A stretch of DNA of 27,692 nt from positions 1 to 27,692 of IMG/VR virus record IMGVR_UViG_3300009488_000058. One strand, written 5' to 3'. Position numbers and translations under genes: made by a program. The stretch is from a virus. Under the pieces are notes generated by a model. That model saw only the letters and a program-made list of their open reading frames with translations, was not told the DNA's origin and did not search any database. Of the stretch, positions 14,434 through 21,980 are shown piece by piece (position 1 is the stretch's first letter; every line of letters begins with the position of its first letter).

Positions 14434-15068
14434 TAAGAACCTCCGAATTTTGATAAAGTTTCAAATAATAGTGAACCTGATTGCGTTACTTTTTCTTTTA
14501 ACTTTTTAAAACCTTTTTTTGTCTGTCCGCTTGTGCTTTTAGATTTTAAAACCATTTGTTGCATAGATACTGAAAATATCAAACAAGTTTGAGAATCTGT
14601 TCTCTCTTCAACAACAATTGAAGTAAAAAACATATTTTGATAAACTTTTAATCCACTTACAACATCAAAAGGTATTTTATTATTTCTTAATTCTAATAAT
14701 TTATTGAAAAAATCTTGTCTTCTATTTGTAGATCCATGTAAAAGAAAATTACTTAATTTAGTGACATATTTTCCTGAAAACTCCTGAAATAATGGATTGG
14801 AAGGCAAAACACTTGAAATAGTACCTGCAATATTTCCAAGCAAAGAAACTGGTGTATTACTTATTCTACAAGTCATACTTAATTCAACAGGTAAATTTTT
14901 AATATTGTCATTTGTTGAGTTTAAAGTTCCTATTTGAGAAGAAATATCAGAAGTCATATTATGAGTTATATTTTCAACAAGTTCAATATCCATAAGAACT
15001 TCGCCATTTGATTTTTGAAAACCAAAAGGGGTTCTTTTTGATAATAAACTTATTAAAGCACCTGCCAT
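14433..15068 (-). CDS. Dit-like / baseplate hub-initiator protein
   Basis: A 211-residue protein between the tape measure and plug genes. It opens ALISLLSKRTPFGFQKSNGEVLMDIELVENITHNMTSDIS and has a beta-rich body with VVSGLKVYQNMFFTSIVVEERTDSQTCLIFSVSMQQM, resembling Dit-like tail protein N-terminal domains: 'T-x-x-...-Y-x-N-M-x-I-x-x-x-x-x-x-R-x...L-x-F-x-x-x-x-x-E/Q' in relatives. It would form the ring that starts the tube at the baseplate. The Lys/Ser-rich C-terminal tail (about 175-205) is likely flexible. An equivalent gene occupies this slot in other DUF3383-type myophages. Moderately sure of family, surer of role by position. Confidence 0.65.
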   Translation of the reverse strand: MAGALISLLSKRTPFGFQKSNGEVLMDIELVENITHNMTSDISSQIGTLNSTNDNIKNLPVELSMTCRISNTPVSLLGNIAGTISSVLPSNPLFQEFSGKYVTKLSNFLLHGSTNRRQDFFNKLLELRNNKIPFDVVSGLKVYQNMFFTSIVVEERTDSQTCLIFSVSMQQMVLKSKSTSGQTKKGFKKLKEKVTQSGSLLFETLSKFGGS

Positions 15069-15080
15069 AGTATCCTTTTA

Positions 15081-16523
15081 TTATATCATTGTTCTTAAGC
15101 TTTGGTTTAAAGAATTTTGTAAACCGTTTTCTATTCCTGTTGAAACATCTTTAATTAAAGTTTGTCCTCTGCCTTTAGAATTGTCAATATTTACTGTTAT
15201 TTTTGGACTTTGAACGATAGCACTATTATTTGTACTACTTGAATTATTATTAGATGTTTTAGGTGCTAAATTTTGACCAAACGGATTTGTTATAAAATCT
15301 GATGATGGTTCGCCTTTTTCATCTTTACCAAAGATATTTTTAACTTTATTGAAACTATTTTTTGCAAAATCTACAATTCTTGTAAAAGGTGCTGATAATA
15401 ATTCCCAAATTTTCTCACCAATAAAAGTAAAGACTTTTATTACATCAGTTCCAAAATCTTTAAATTTTTGTAAAATAATTCCTGTTACAGAATTTCTTCC
15501 TTGAAAAAATGCAATAATATCGTCTATCAATAAACCTATTGCTAAAGCTATTGCTGTTATTAAAGCAACCATTCCAATTAAAGGTGCAAAAGCTATTGCC
15601 CAACTAAGAGCCATAGATAAAGCAGTTATAATCATTTGTGCTTTTAAAATTGCAAGTATTCCGACTAAACCTAATATTCCTAATCCTAAAATTTTTACCC
15701 AAGGTAAAATAATTAAAATAGCATTTACTAATCTTATTTGTATTTCAATAATAAATTGACGTATTGGAGATAAAATTGTTCCTATTGCAATTTTTAAATC
15801 ATTAAATCTTTTTGTTAATAATTTACTTCTATTAGAAGCACTATCGGAAGTTCTTGTATAATCTCCTATTGAGTTTTTGGATTGTCTTATAATTAAATCT
15901 AAAGTAATTTGTGCTTTTTGTTGTCGTGTTAATTCTGTAGTTATTCCTCTTATACTAGCCTCCCTTTTAACATCTGAATCTAAAATTGCAATTCCCAATA
16001 ATTTTAAACTTTCTTTTTCTCCGATTAAAGCTTTCGTAATTGCAATTGATGCTCTTGTACTTCCTCCTTGAATATTAGTAAATGAAGCTAAATCTACAGC
16101 CATTTTTTGAACTTCATTACTTAATTCTAATGCTTTTTCTTGTGTAAAACCAAATCCTGACAATAAATCACCAGTATCAGATAAAAGTTTATTAGATTCA
16201 TTCCTTGCTAATCCATAATTCTTTCTTAAATTTTCGGCAAACATTTTTGCTTTCTCATTTACTTTAGAAAAAACAACATCAAATTTATTTTGAGTTTCTA
16301 CTGCGTCCTCTGCCAATTTTGTCCACTCGTTACCAATGCTTATAAGTTTCTTAGCAACTCTTAATACTTGAAAACCAGCAAATAATTTTAATGAAGTTTT
16401 CACAAGAGGATTTAATTCTTGAAAACTAGATTTGAGTCCTTTTGCTGATTTTTCTATTTGTTCAAGTTTTTTAGTATCACCTTTAAAAACAAACTCTGTA
16501 ATAATTTCCCTTAAAGTAGCCAT
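15081..16523 (-). CDS. Tail tape measure protein
   Basis: A 480-residue protein that sets tail length and is ejected at infection. The N-terminus is helical and coiled-coil-like (FKGDTKKLEQIEKSAKGLKSSF, 13-34). The central part has NSIGDYTRTSDSASNRSKLLTKRFNDLKIAIGTILSPI (217-254), the characteristic tape-measure segment ending in the 'G-x-x-L-x-P' turn. Hydrophobic membrane-spanning segments follow (about 262-295 and 305-340), then a Ser/Asn-rich linker (405-440). No lytic domain is present. For a tape measure it is short; at the usual rule of about 1.5 angstrom per residue the tail would be roughly 70 nm. Its ATG sits one base after the stop of the frameshift extension ORF (16525-16617), the standard chaperone-to-tape-measure arrangement. 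Confidence 0.85.
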   Translation of the reverse strand: MATLREIITEFVFKGDTKKLEQIEKSAKGLKSSFQELNPLVKTSLKLFAGFQVLRVAKKLISIGNEWTKLAEDAVETQNKFDVVFSKVNEKAKMFAENLRKNYGLARNESNKLLSDTGDLLSGFGFTQEKALELSNEVQKMAVDLASFTNIQGGSTRASIAITKALIGEKESLKLLGIAILDSDVKREASIRGITTELTRQQKAQITLDLIIRQSKNSIGDYTRTSDSASNRSKLLTKRFNDLKIAIGTILSPIRQFIIEIQIRLVNAILIILPWVKILGLGILGLVGILAILKAQMIITALSMALSWAIAFAPLIGMVALITAIALAIGLLIDDIIAFFQGRNSVTGIILQKFKDFGTDVIKVFTFIGEKIWELLSAPFTRIVDFAKNSFNKVKNIFGKDEKGEPSSDFITNPFGQNLAPKTSNNNSSSTNNSAIVQSPKITVNIDNSKGRGQTLIKDVSTGIENGLQNSLNQSLRTMI

Positions 16524-16524
16524 A

Positions 16525-16617
16525 TCATTTTTTATTAATTTGTTTTTCTTCTAAAAAATTCATATAATCTAGTGCATCGTGGCAATCCATTAAATCTTGA
16601 AAATTCCAAGTATTCAT
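16525..16617 (-). CDS. -1 frame extension of the tail assembly chaperone
   Basis: The -1 reading frame downstream of the chaperone encodes MNTWNFQDLMDCHDALDYMN... (30 residues from ATG 16617) and ends at TGA 16527-16525, one base before the tape measure start. It is open upstream without a stop back to the slippery site, so a -1 slip at 16644-16638 adds 37 residues (beginning GTDPKVI) to the first 170 chaperone residues, giving a 207-residue fusion. The W-x-x-x-D-L-x-D-x-x-x-A-L-D-x-x-x-x-x-E-E pattern looks coded and resembles the short C-terminal 'T' extensions of other phage chaperones. It may also be translated on its own from ATG 16617, but no Shine-Dalgarno sequence is visible. Too short for ordinary gene callers. 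Confidence 0.75.
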   Translation of the reverse strand: MNTWNFQDLMDCHDALDYMNFLEEKQINKK

Positions 16618-16619
16618 TA

Positions 16620-17147
16620 TTACTTTGGGGTCTGTGCCTTTTTTAAGATAGATTCGCCAAACGTACCAGTTGATTTTTGGAATCCGATTATCATTTTGCT
16701 TACTTTCTCCTTTCCCATTAGATTTTTTAGAAGACCAATAAAAAAATTCTTATAGTAAACCTCTATAATTTTAATAATTACTAAATACATTATATCAGGT
16801 CTTCCTTTTAAGTGAAAAATTTCGTTTAATTCTTTTTCGCCAGTTTTTTCAATAACTTTTATATATTTTTTATGTGTTTCAAAAAATCCTAATAAATACT
16901 CAACATCAAGATTATTCATTAAACCACTTATAGCACTTAACAAACAAGGTAGATATTTTGAAATATCATCGTCTAAACTACCTTTTATATTATCAATAGA
17001 TCCTTTTAAAGAACTTGTTATTTTTTGTCCTAAAATATGAAATTGAGGAAAACTTAATTTTAAAGGTATTTCTTTAAAAGATAGTTTTAATTCTTCTCCA
17101 TCTTCAATCTCTAAATCTAATTCGTATGGAAATACTAATTTTTTCAT
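16620..17147 (-). CDS. Tail assembly chaperone (G-type, short form)
   Basis: A 175-residue protein between tail tube and tape measure, the slot of the lambda gpG-type chaperone that coats the tape measure before tube polymerisation. The N-terminus is beta-like (KLVFPYELDLEIEDGEELKLSFKEIPLKLSF). The rest is helical with a Leu-rich core (YLPCLLSAISGLMNNLDVEYLLGFFETHKKYIKVI). The C-terminus, FGESILKKAQTPK, spans the slippery site at K169-K170, so most ribosomes should make this 175-residue form and a minority the 207-residue fusion. AAGG lies 7 nt before the ATG. The family itself is not recognisable by eye; position plus the frameshift make the role convincing. Confidence 0.78.
   Translation of the reverse strand: MKKLVFPYELDLEIEDGEELKLSFKEIPLKLSFPQFHILGQKITSSLKGSIDNIKGSLDDDISKYLPCLLSAISGLMNNLDVEYLLGFFETHKKYIKVIEKTGEKELNEIFHLKGRPDIMYLVIIKIIEVYYKNFFIGLLKNLMGKEKVSKMIIGFQKSTGTFGESILKKAQTPK
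16638..16644 (-). promoter_or_regulatory. Programmed -1 frameshift site A AAA AAG
   Basis: On the minus strand the zero-frame codons are TTA AAA AAG, giving the heptamer A AAA AAG at 16644-16638, identical to the slippery site of E. coli dnaX. It lies 5 codons before the chaperone stop (TAA 16622-16620). A weak downstream stem, CCAA(A)G (16628-16623) with CTTGG (16610-16606), could stimulate slipping; its strength is doubtful. The -1 frame is open for 37 codons to the tape measure start. Confidence 0.75.
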
Positions 17148-17161
17148 TTATACCTTTATTT

Positions 17162-17563
17162 TTAAGTTAATTCTTGACCTGAACCATAAATTGCCCAAGC
17201 TCTTTCACCTATTTTTTTGCCACCTACTTTTGTAGCTGGTTTTACAAATTTACACCCTGTCATAGAAACTCTTTCGCCAGAATGTTCGTCATCATAATAA
17301 CAAGGAAATAAACCACCTGAAGCTTTTAATCCTCTTAAATATTTATTATCTTCACTATTTGGCATTACTGAAAAAGTTAAATCATAAAGAACACTATTGC
17401 TTTCATTATTAACAACAGAACCATCTAAACCCTCTGTTGGCTCATTATCGTCATTTCTTTTTTCAAGAGAAACTTCACTATCCTCAAAAAAATTTTCAAT
17501 AGATTTAGTTCCTATAATTAATTTTAAATCCTTTATATTATAATTATCTGTTGGAGTTGGCAT
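17162..17563 (-). CDS. Tail tube protein (DUF3277-like)
   Basis: A 133-residue protein with the layout of DUF3277-type tube proteins: YNIKDLKLIIGTKSIENFFEDSEVSLEK at the start (the family pattern is D-L-x-V-x-x-G-x-x-x-I-x-G-F-x-E), then a beta-rich body including LYDLTFSVMPNSEDNKYLRGL (strand followed by S-E-D/N-x-x-L helix) and FPCYYDDEHSGERVSMTGCKFVKPA (the D-x-x-G...x-x-x-x-x-I-x-x-P pattern). It polymerises into the rigid tube inside the sheath. AGAGG lies 6 nt before the ATG. It directly follows the sheath gene, as in all such cassettes. Confidence 0.82.
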   Translation of the reverse strand: MPTPTDNYNIKDLKLIIGTKSIENFFEDSEVSLEKRNDDNEPTEGLDGSVVNNESNSVLYDLTFSVMPNSEDNKYLRGLKASGGLFPCYYDDEHSGERVSMTGCKFVKPATKVGGKKIGERAWAIYGSGQELT

Positions 17564-17584
17564 TTTAAACCTCTTTTTTAATTG

Positions 17585-19261
17585 TTAAAAACTCAAATTA
17601 ATTTGTATTTCGGCTTTTTGTATAGCACCTGCAAATCTAGCAGTTGCTTGTATAGTTCCGAATTTTCTTGATTCTCTTTGTGCTGAAGTTAAATCATTAA
17701 CATCAGGAGCGGTAACAACTGGAACTTCATCATCAGATAAGAAACCATTACTTACACCTTCATTCAATCTGTTATAAACAGCATTTACAAGAACAGCTAC
17801 GCCTTTGTTTGTATATGGTATTTTATCCTCTAAAGCGAATAATTCAAAAATATCAAGTTCCATATTACTTTGTAACCAATCAGAACCTCTTGTTATATCA
17901 AAATATTCACCTCCTATTGTTTTTCCTCCGTTTTGTGCTGGAGAAAGAACATCAAGACCACCAATTCTTGTATACCAATTTACATTATTTGTTTGTAAGA
18001 ACCCTAATACTGCATCTTGATTTACATAATCATCAACCAAACCAAGTTTAGATTTTTGATATGACCAAGTTATAGATCCTGCGTTTTTATCTCCATTTGC
18101 ACCAATTAAACCATCATTTAAATAATTTGCTAATTGTGGAGTATAAGTTCCAAAAGTTCTTATAACATCTTCTGCTAAGTTTCCTCTATCAGTTGCTTTT
18201 TTTATAATATCAACCGCAATATTATCCGTGCTATTTGTTGTCAAACGAATGTCTGCGGTATTGAAGAAAAATGCTTTTTTATATTCCCAATTTTCTATAA
18301 AATCAGATAGATCAACAACTTCTGCATTATCAACAAAATCTCTTGCGTATATTACCATGTAGTAATCTTGAAAAGCCAAAGCAGTCAAATAAGCCTTTGC
18401 AGTATTGTTTGGGAAACTTGTATCTTCTGCCCAAGTTCCGCCTGCCTGCGTAGCTCCTAGTGTAACAACAATGTCTTCTAGTGATATTTCTCTGTTATCA
18501 ATACAAGTTATTTCAATGCTTAAAAATGGCGTTGTTGCAACAACAGCGCTTTCAATATAAGGACTTACCTCTAATGCTAATGCTATCAAACCCATTGTAG
18601 TTTCGTGATCCGTTGTAAAAGTAATCGGACTCATTGCGGTTTTTACTTCATTATGAGTAATATTTAAATTCACAACATTTAAAGCAATCAAATCAGCATC
18701 AAAAGTTAATGTGCTTATTTGTCTTGCAAGTCCAGTTTGTAATAAAGTTGTATCATTAACCGCTAAAGTGAAATCAGTTGTTGCAACATCTGCTCTTAAT
18801 TCTATATAATCAGTTGTTGCGACATAAACGGCGGTTACTGGTTCAGAACCAGCATTTATTAAAGTTGCCAATCCTTCGGCAATTAATAATTTTGTACTTG
18901 AAGTTGCTGAAAAAGTAAATGAAGTTCCATTTATCGTAACTATATAATTTCCATCTTCATTATCTAAAACATCAATTCTTGCATTTGAAGGCAAACGTCC
19001 AATATATGCTTTTTCAGGTGAAAGCATTCTTGCACCGTTATTATCTCTTGTTGTGTTATCAAAAATTGCTTTCATTCTTAAATACTCAACGCTATCTGTT
19101 GCAAAATCCGCTTCTACTTGTTGAATATTTACATATTCTTTATAAGTATCTGCAAATTTATTATGATAACTTAATAAAAATGGTGTTCCGAAACCTTCTC
19201 TATTTACACCTGCTTGACCTTTTACAATATTTACTACTACTATATTATCTAATTGACTCAT
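17585..19261 (-). CDS. DUF3383-family tail sheath protein
   Basis: A 558-residue contractile sheath protein. It starts MSQLDNIVVVNIVKGQAGVNREGFGTPFLL, the usual DUF3383 opening (L-x-x-I-V-x-V-x-I). The C-terminal half has the conserved core YYMVIYARDFVDNAEVVDLSDFIENWEYKKAFF and FATIQA-like ending (FGTIQATARFAGAIQKAEIQINLSF). Two similar alpha/beta insert modules lie at about 104-176 and 181-280; the second is shared with the capsid cement protein at 23007-23831. GGAGC lies 4 nt before the ATG. The gene overlaps its upstream neighbour's end by 4 nt. Monomers stack around the tube and contract to drive it through the host envelope. Confidence 0.88.
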   Translation of the reverse strand: MSQLDNIVVVNIVKGQAGVNREGFGTPFLLSYHNKFADTYKEYVNIQQVEADFATDSVEYLRMKAIFDNTTRDNNGARMLSPEKAYIGRLPSNARIDVLDNEDGNYIVTINGTSFTFSATSSTKLLIAEGLATLINAGSEPVTAVYVATTDYIELRADVATTDFTLAVNDTTLLQTGLARQISTLTFDADLIALNVVNLNITHNEVKTAMSPITFTTDHETTMGLIALALEVSPYIESAVVATTPFLSIEITCIDNREISLEDIVVTLGATQAGGTWAEDTSFPNNTAKAYLTALAFQDYYMVIYARDFVDNAEVVDLSDFIENWEYKKAFFFNTADIRLTTNSTDNIAVDIIKKATDRGNLAEDVIRTFGTYTPQLANYLNDGLIGANGDKNAGSITWSYQKSKLGLVDDYVNQDAVLGFLQTNNVNWYTRIGGLDVLSPAQNGGKTIGGEYFDITRGSDWLQSNMELDIFELFALEDKIPYTNKGVAVLVNAVYNRLNEGVSNGFLSDDEVPVVTAPDVNDLTSAQRESRKFGTIQATARFAGAIQKAEIQINLSF

Positions 19262-20019
19262 ACCTGCTCCAAATTTAAGTTAATATCAGCACTTAATGCG
19301 GAAACCATAGAATTATTAAATTCATCTGTGGTATAGCATAAAATGTCTAAACTATGTCTTTGCTCATAGGTGTTATTAATCAAAGCATTAACATCTGTAA
19401 TTCCTTGAGAGCTTGCAAATGAAACCCCCTTATTTTTACAAAAACTTACAACTTCATCTAATTTTAAACTACTTTCTAAAAAATTAAGATAATCAAAACT
19501 ATCGCCTCCGAAAGCTTGAATATTGATTGTAAACTCTTTTAAATCTTTAATATCATATAATTCAGTAGAAGAATTATATTTTATATTATTACCACTACTA
19601 AGACTATCTACTCCATTTATAATTTTCAATGATAAATATGTTGCGTTTGGTTGTGGAGAACTTAAATCTTGTAAAGATATCTTTCCGTCAAGATAAGGAG
19701 TGAATTTTAAATTATCACTTAATTCAAAGAAAAAGAAATAATTTGTAATTGATTTTGTAATAACCATTTTATCACTAACAATCGCCGAAGTAGTTTGTAA
19801 AGTTTTATTTAACCAAGCAGTATTTAAAGCTGTTAGAATAATTAAAGCAGTATCGCTTGCCTGTGCGATATAACTTATTTTTTGCCATAAAGTATTAATA
19901 TAATATTCTTGACCTTCAACAATGGTTGAAACATCAATAGTAATTGTTTGTGGTATATTTGATAAGATCCAATGTAAACATTGTAAAATTTTTTCTTGTA
20001 ATTCGGATTTATTCAACAT
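19258..20019 (-). CDS. Tail terminator / neck protein (gp12-like)
   Basis: About 253 residues. I chose ATG 20019 (MLNKSELQEKIL...) over the in-frame start at 20043 because GAGGAGG (20035-20029) lies 9 nt upstream. It begins with a helix (LQEKILQCLHWIL), continues through a beta domain, and carries Y-I-N-T-L-W-Q-K-I-S-Y-I and FFFFELSDNLKFTPY. The C-terminal third (GVSFASSQGITDVNALINNTYEQRHSLDILCYTTDEFNNS...V) matches neck/terminator proteins, with the 'R-x-x-L-D-I-x-x-x-Y' pattern before a beta strand and helix. It sits directly upstream of the sheath gene, where the tail terminator that caps tube and sheath is expected. Confidence 0.65.
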   Translation of the reverse strand: MLNKSELQEKILQCLHWILSNIPQTITIDVSTIVEGQEYYINTLWQKISYIAQASDTALIILTALNTAWLNKTLQTTSAIVSDKMVITKSITNYFFFFELSDNLKFTPYLDGKISLQDLSSPQPNATYLSLKIINGVDSLSSGNNIKYNSSTELYDIKDLKEFTINIQAFGGDSFDYLNFLESSLKLDEVVSFCKNKGVSFASSQGITDVNALINNTYEQRHSLDILCYTTDEFNNSMVSALSADINLNLEQV

Positions 20020-20401
20020 CTCTATTCGCCTCCTCGTTATCAACTAAAATAGCAAATTGTCTAAAGAATTTTATATCATAATTTCCAGTTGACCAATCTT
20101 GATTTTGAAAAACTTCATAAGATCTATTATTATATGTAAATCTATCGCCTTTCATTTTTTCTTTATCATTTGTGATATTTAATGCACTATCAGTATAAAC
20201 TTTTATAACTTCGCTATTTCTAACTGCTTCAGGTAATAATAATCTATCTTTTTCTTTCATTGGTTGAATGCACAAATCAACTTTTATAACTTCATTATCT
20301 CCATCAACAAATAAACCGCTATTATTATCATAACTTCCAGCAGTTGTTTGTCTTGTAATGTCAACTTTAGAATGTGTTATAAATTCGCTTATATTTGTCA
20401 T
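20009..20401 (-). CDS. Head closure / head-tail stopper-like protein
   Basis: A 130-residue, beta-rich protein (VDLCIQPMKEKDRLLLPEAVRNSEVIKVYTDSAL...GDRFTYNNRSYEVFQNQDWSTGNYDIKFFRQ). The pattern I-Q-P, L-P-E...R, V-Y-T-D, G-D-x-F-x-Y-x-G/N-x-x-Y-x-V and a W before the last strand are usual for the small beta-barrel head completion proteins that join portal complex to tail. It lies between the gp10-like and tail terminator genes, in line with this role. It overlaps its neighbours by 4 and 11 nt. The exact family is not identified. Confidence 0.62.
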   Translation of the reverse strand: MTNISEFITHSKVDITRQTTAGSYDNNSGLFVDGDNEVIKVDLCIQPMKEKDRLLLPEAVRNSEVIKVYTDSALNITNDKEKMKGDRFTYNNRSYEVFQNQDWSTGNYDIKFFRQFAILVDNEEANRDVE

Positions 20402-20913
20402 TTCATAATTACTTTATTAGTCATAGCTTGTCTTAATTGTCCTTCATCAATCAAAGGTCTTGAACTTCCTTTTTTCTTAATTGTAGATGGTGCATTCGGT
20501 GCTAAAGTACCATCAGTAAATTTTAACTTCATAGCACCTTCAATAAAAACACCTAGTAATTTAAAAGTATTCTCAAAAGTAGTTTGCCCTTTTATAATTC
20601 TATCATATTCTTTCAAAACTAATTTCATAGCATCTTTTTCCTTTTCCTTTGTAGTGCTTCTTAAAATACTTCTTTGAGAAATAGAAACTGTGTGATTGCG
20701 ACCTGCTTTTCTTCCGCTTCCTGTTGGATTGTTTGGAACTCCGAATTCGTGAATTGCCATTAATCCAACATTATCAATATTTCCTTTATTTAATTTTCTT
20801 TGCTTAATATCAGAAAATACCCCAACTTGAACTTTTGGTTTTAATTTCAAAAGTTTTAAATGTTCTACAAAAACATCCATTCCTAAATCTACAATTTTAA
20901 CTTTGAATGCCAA
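20398..20913 (-). CDS. gp10-like tail completion protein
   Basis: A 171-residue protein with the well-known pattern VGLMAIHEFGVPN (A-x-I-H-E-F-G), SISQRSILRST (the 'I-P-x-R-S-F/I-L-R' turn), a central helix and RPLIDEGQLRQAMTNKV (P-L-I-D-x-G-Q-L-R-x-x-I/M-T) at the C-terminus. This is the HK97 gp10 / Mu-G-like head-tail completion family. The start is a TTG at 20913, supported by GGGAG (20926-20922) 8 nt upstream; it overlaps the DUF4054 gene by 17 nt. An internal ATG at codon 12 is possible but would lack a good binding site. Confidence 0.82.
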   Translation of the reverse strand: MAFKVKIVDLGMDVFVEHLKLLKLKPKVQVGVFSDIKQRKLNKGNIDNVGLMAIHEFGVPNNPTGSGRKAGRNHTVSISQRSILRSTTKEKEKDAMKLVLKEYDRIIKGQTTFENTFKLLGVFIEGAMKLKFTDGTLAPNAPSTIKKKGSSRPLIDEGQLRQAMTNKVIMK

Positions 20914-21250
20914 AGATTGGTCTCCCTGCTTTATTAATTAGACTATTTTTAATTGCTAAATATTGTTGTCCGTAATTAGTAGAACCAAAACCCTCCCCAC
21001 CACTTCCACTTTTTCTATATTCTCTTTCCATTACATCAGTTTTTATTTTTGTGGCATCACCTTTTCCACTACTTGTATTTAATGTAAGAAAATGTGCGGT
21101 TAAATAACTAACCGCACTATCGTATTTACTACCATATTTACTTTCACAAATTAAAGATTTTGCTGTGGTTATATGAATAGTTATTAAAGAGTCTTCCAAA
21201 GAGGAAAACTGCGGAAACATAGCTTTTATGGTTGTCGCAGTTACGCTCAT
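20897..21250 (-). CDS. DUF4054-family head-tail connector
   Basis: A 117-residue helical protein with the DUF4054 pattern: IKAMFPQFSSLEDSLITIHITTAKSLI (F-P-x-F near the start), AVSYLTAHFLTLNTSSGKG (the long A-x-x-x-L-x-A-H-x-L helix) and YGQQYLAIKNSLINKAGRPIFGI (Y-G-x-x-Y...R) at the end. It forms a ring below the portal and is the first connector gene after the capsid module. Its start is immediately adjacent to the upstream stop. Firm family call. Confidence 0.87.
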   Translation of the reverse strand: MSVTATTIKAMFPQFSSLEDSLITIHITTAKSLICESKYGSKYDSAVSYLTAHFLTLNTSSGKGDATKIKTDVMEREYRKSGSGGEGFGSTNYGQQYLAIKNSLINKAGRPIFGIQS

Positions 21251-21772
21251 TTATTCCTCCCCTTCTTCTTCTTCTTCACTTTCATTTTCGTCTTCTTCTT
21301 CAGAACCTTCAGCTTCTTCTTTTGCTTTTTTCTCAGCCTCTTTAATCAAAGCGACTCTATCAGGATAACTTTTTCCGCCAACTTTTATTTTTAATTCTTT
21401 ACATTTAGCATTAACAACAGCTTTTTGTTCTTTAGAAAGTTCGCCAAGTTGTTTTTCGTCAAAAGTTCCAATAATTTCATTGATTTTTACAGAATCAATT
21501 ATTTTATCTTTATCAACTTGTTTAATTCCAGCAGGCATTGAGTTTTCTAATTCTTGTTTAATTGCTTTTTCCTTATTTTTAAGGATTTTAATATGAGCAG
21601 GCTTTCCATTGTGAGATTTAAGAAGGCTTTGAAACAAAGGATGTTTTTCCAAACTTTCAAATAAATTTGACTCAATTTTATTCGGGCCCGGCAAAATTAT
21701 TAAATTACCAATAGAGTAGCAATGTTTAGTTCTATTATAAATTATTATAGGTTTTTTTTCTATTATAGGCAT
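21251..21772 (-). CDS. Capsid-module protein with acidic C-terminal tail
   Basis: A 173-residue protein. The N-terminal 70 residues form a small beta-type unit (YSIGNLIILPGPNKIESNLFESLEKHPLFQSLL) similar to the next upstream small protein (21763-21972). The middle part is helical, with a short LDR/SAP-like segment (IGTFDEKQLGELSKEQKAVVNAKCKELKIKV...YPDRVALIKEAEKKA) that reads like the helix-extended-helix units found in phage capsid-neighbour proteins. The last 25 or so residues are nearly all Glu/Asp/Ser. It may be a decoration, scaffold-like or connector-accessory protein. Position between major capsid and DUF4054 genes is typical for such accessory proteins. Confidence 0.55.
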   Translation of the reverse strand: MPIIEKKPIIIYNRTKHCYSIGNLIILPGPNKIESNLFESLEKHPLFQSLLKSHNGKPAHIKILKNKEKAIKQELENSMPAGIKQVDKDKIIDSVKINEIIGTFDEKQLGELSKEQKAVVNAKCKELKIKVGGKSYPDRVALIKEAEKKAKEEAEGSEEEDENESEEEEEGEE

Positions 21773-21972
21773 TTTTTCCTTTTTATTAAGATTATTAAAT
21801 TTTTATCAATAAGTTCTTTTATTAAAGAATGCTTTTTTGAATTTTCTTTTGATTTAAAACTTTCGTATAAATCTTTATCAATTTCAGTTTTACCAACTTT
21901 TATTAAAAAACCATCAATCAAAAAAGTATTCTTTTTAAAATTAGTTATAAAATATTCAAATTTTTTTGACAT
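21763..21972 (-). CDS. Small capsid-module protein, paralogue of downstream N-terminus
   Basis: A 69-residue basic protein. TFLIDGFLIKVGKTEIDKDLYESFKSKENSKKHSLI aligns by eye with YSIGNLIILPGPNKIESNLFESLEKHPLFQSLL of the downstream 173-residue protein: both have strand, G, strand, G, x-x-x-I, x-x-x-L-F/Y-E-S, then helix. It overlaps that gene's start by 10 nt and lies 8 nt after the major capsid stop. Likely a minor capsid or decoration component arisen by tandem duplication; the function is unknown. Confidence 0.5.
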   Translation of the reverse strand: MSKKFEYFITNFKKNTFLIDGFLIKVGKTEIDKDLYESFKSKENSKKHSLIKELIDKNLIILIKRKKCL

Positions 21973-21980
21973 ATTTTTCC

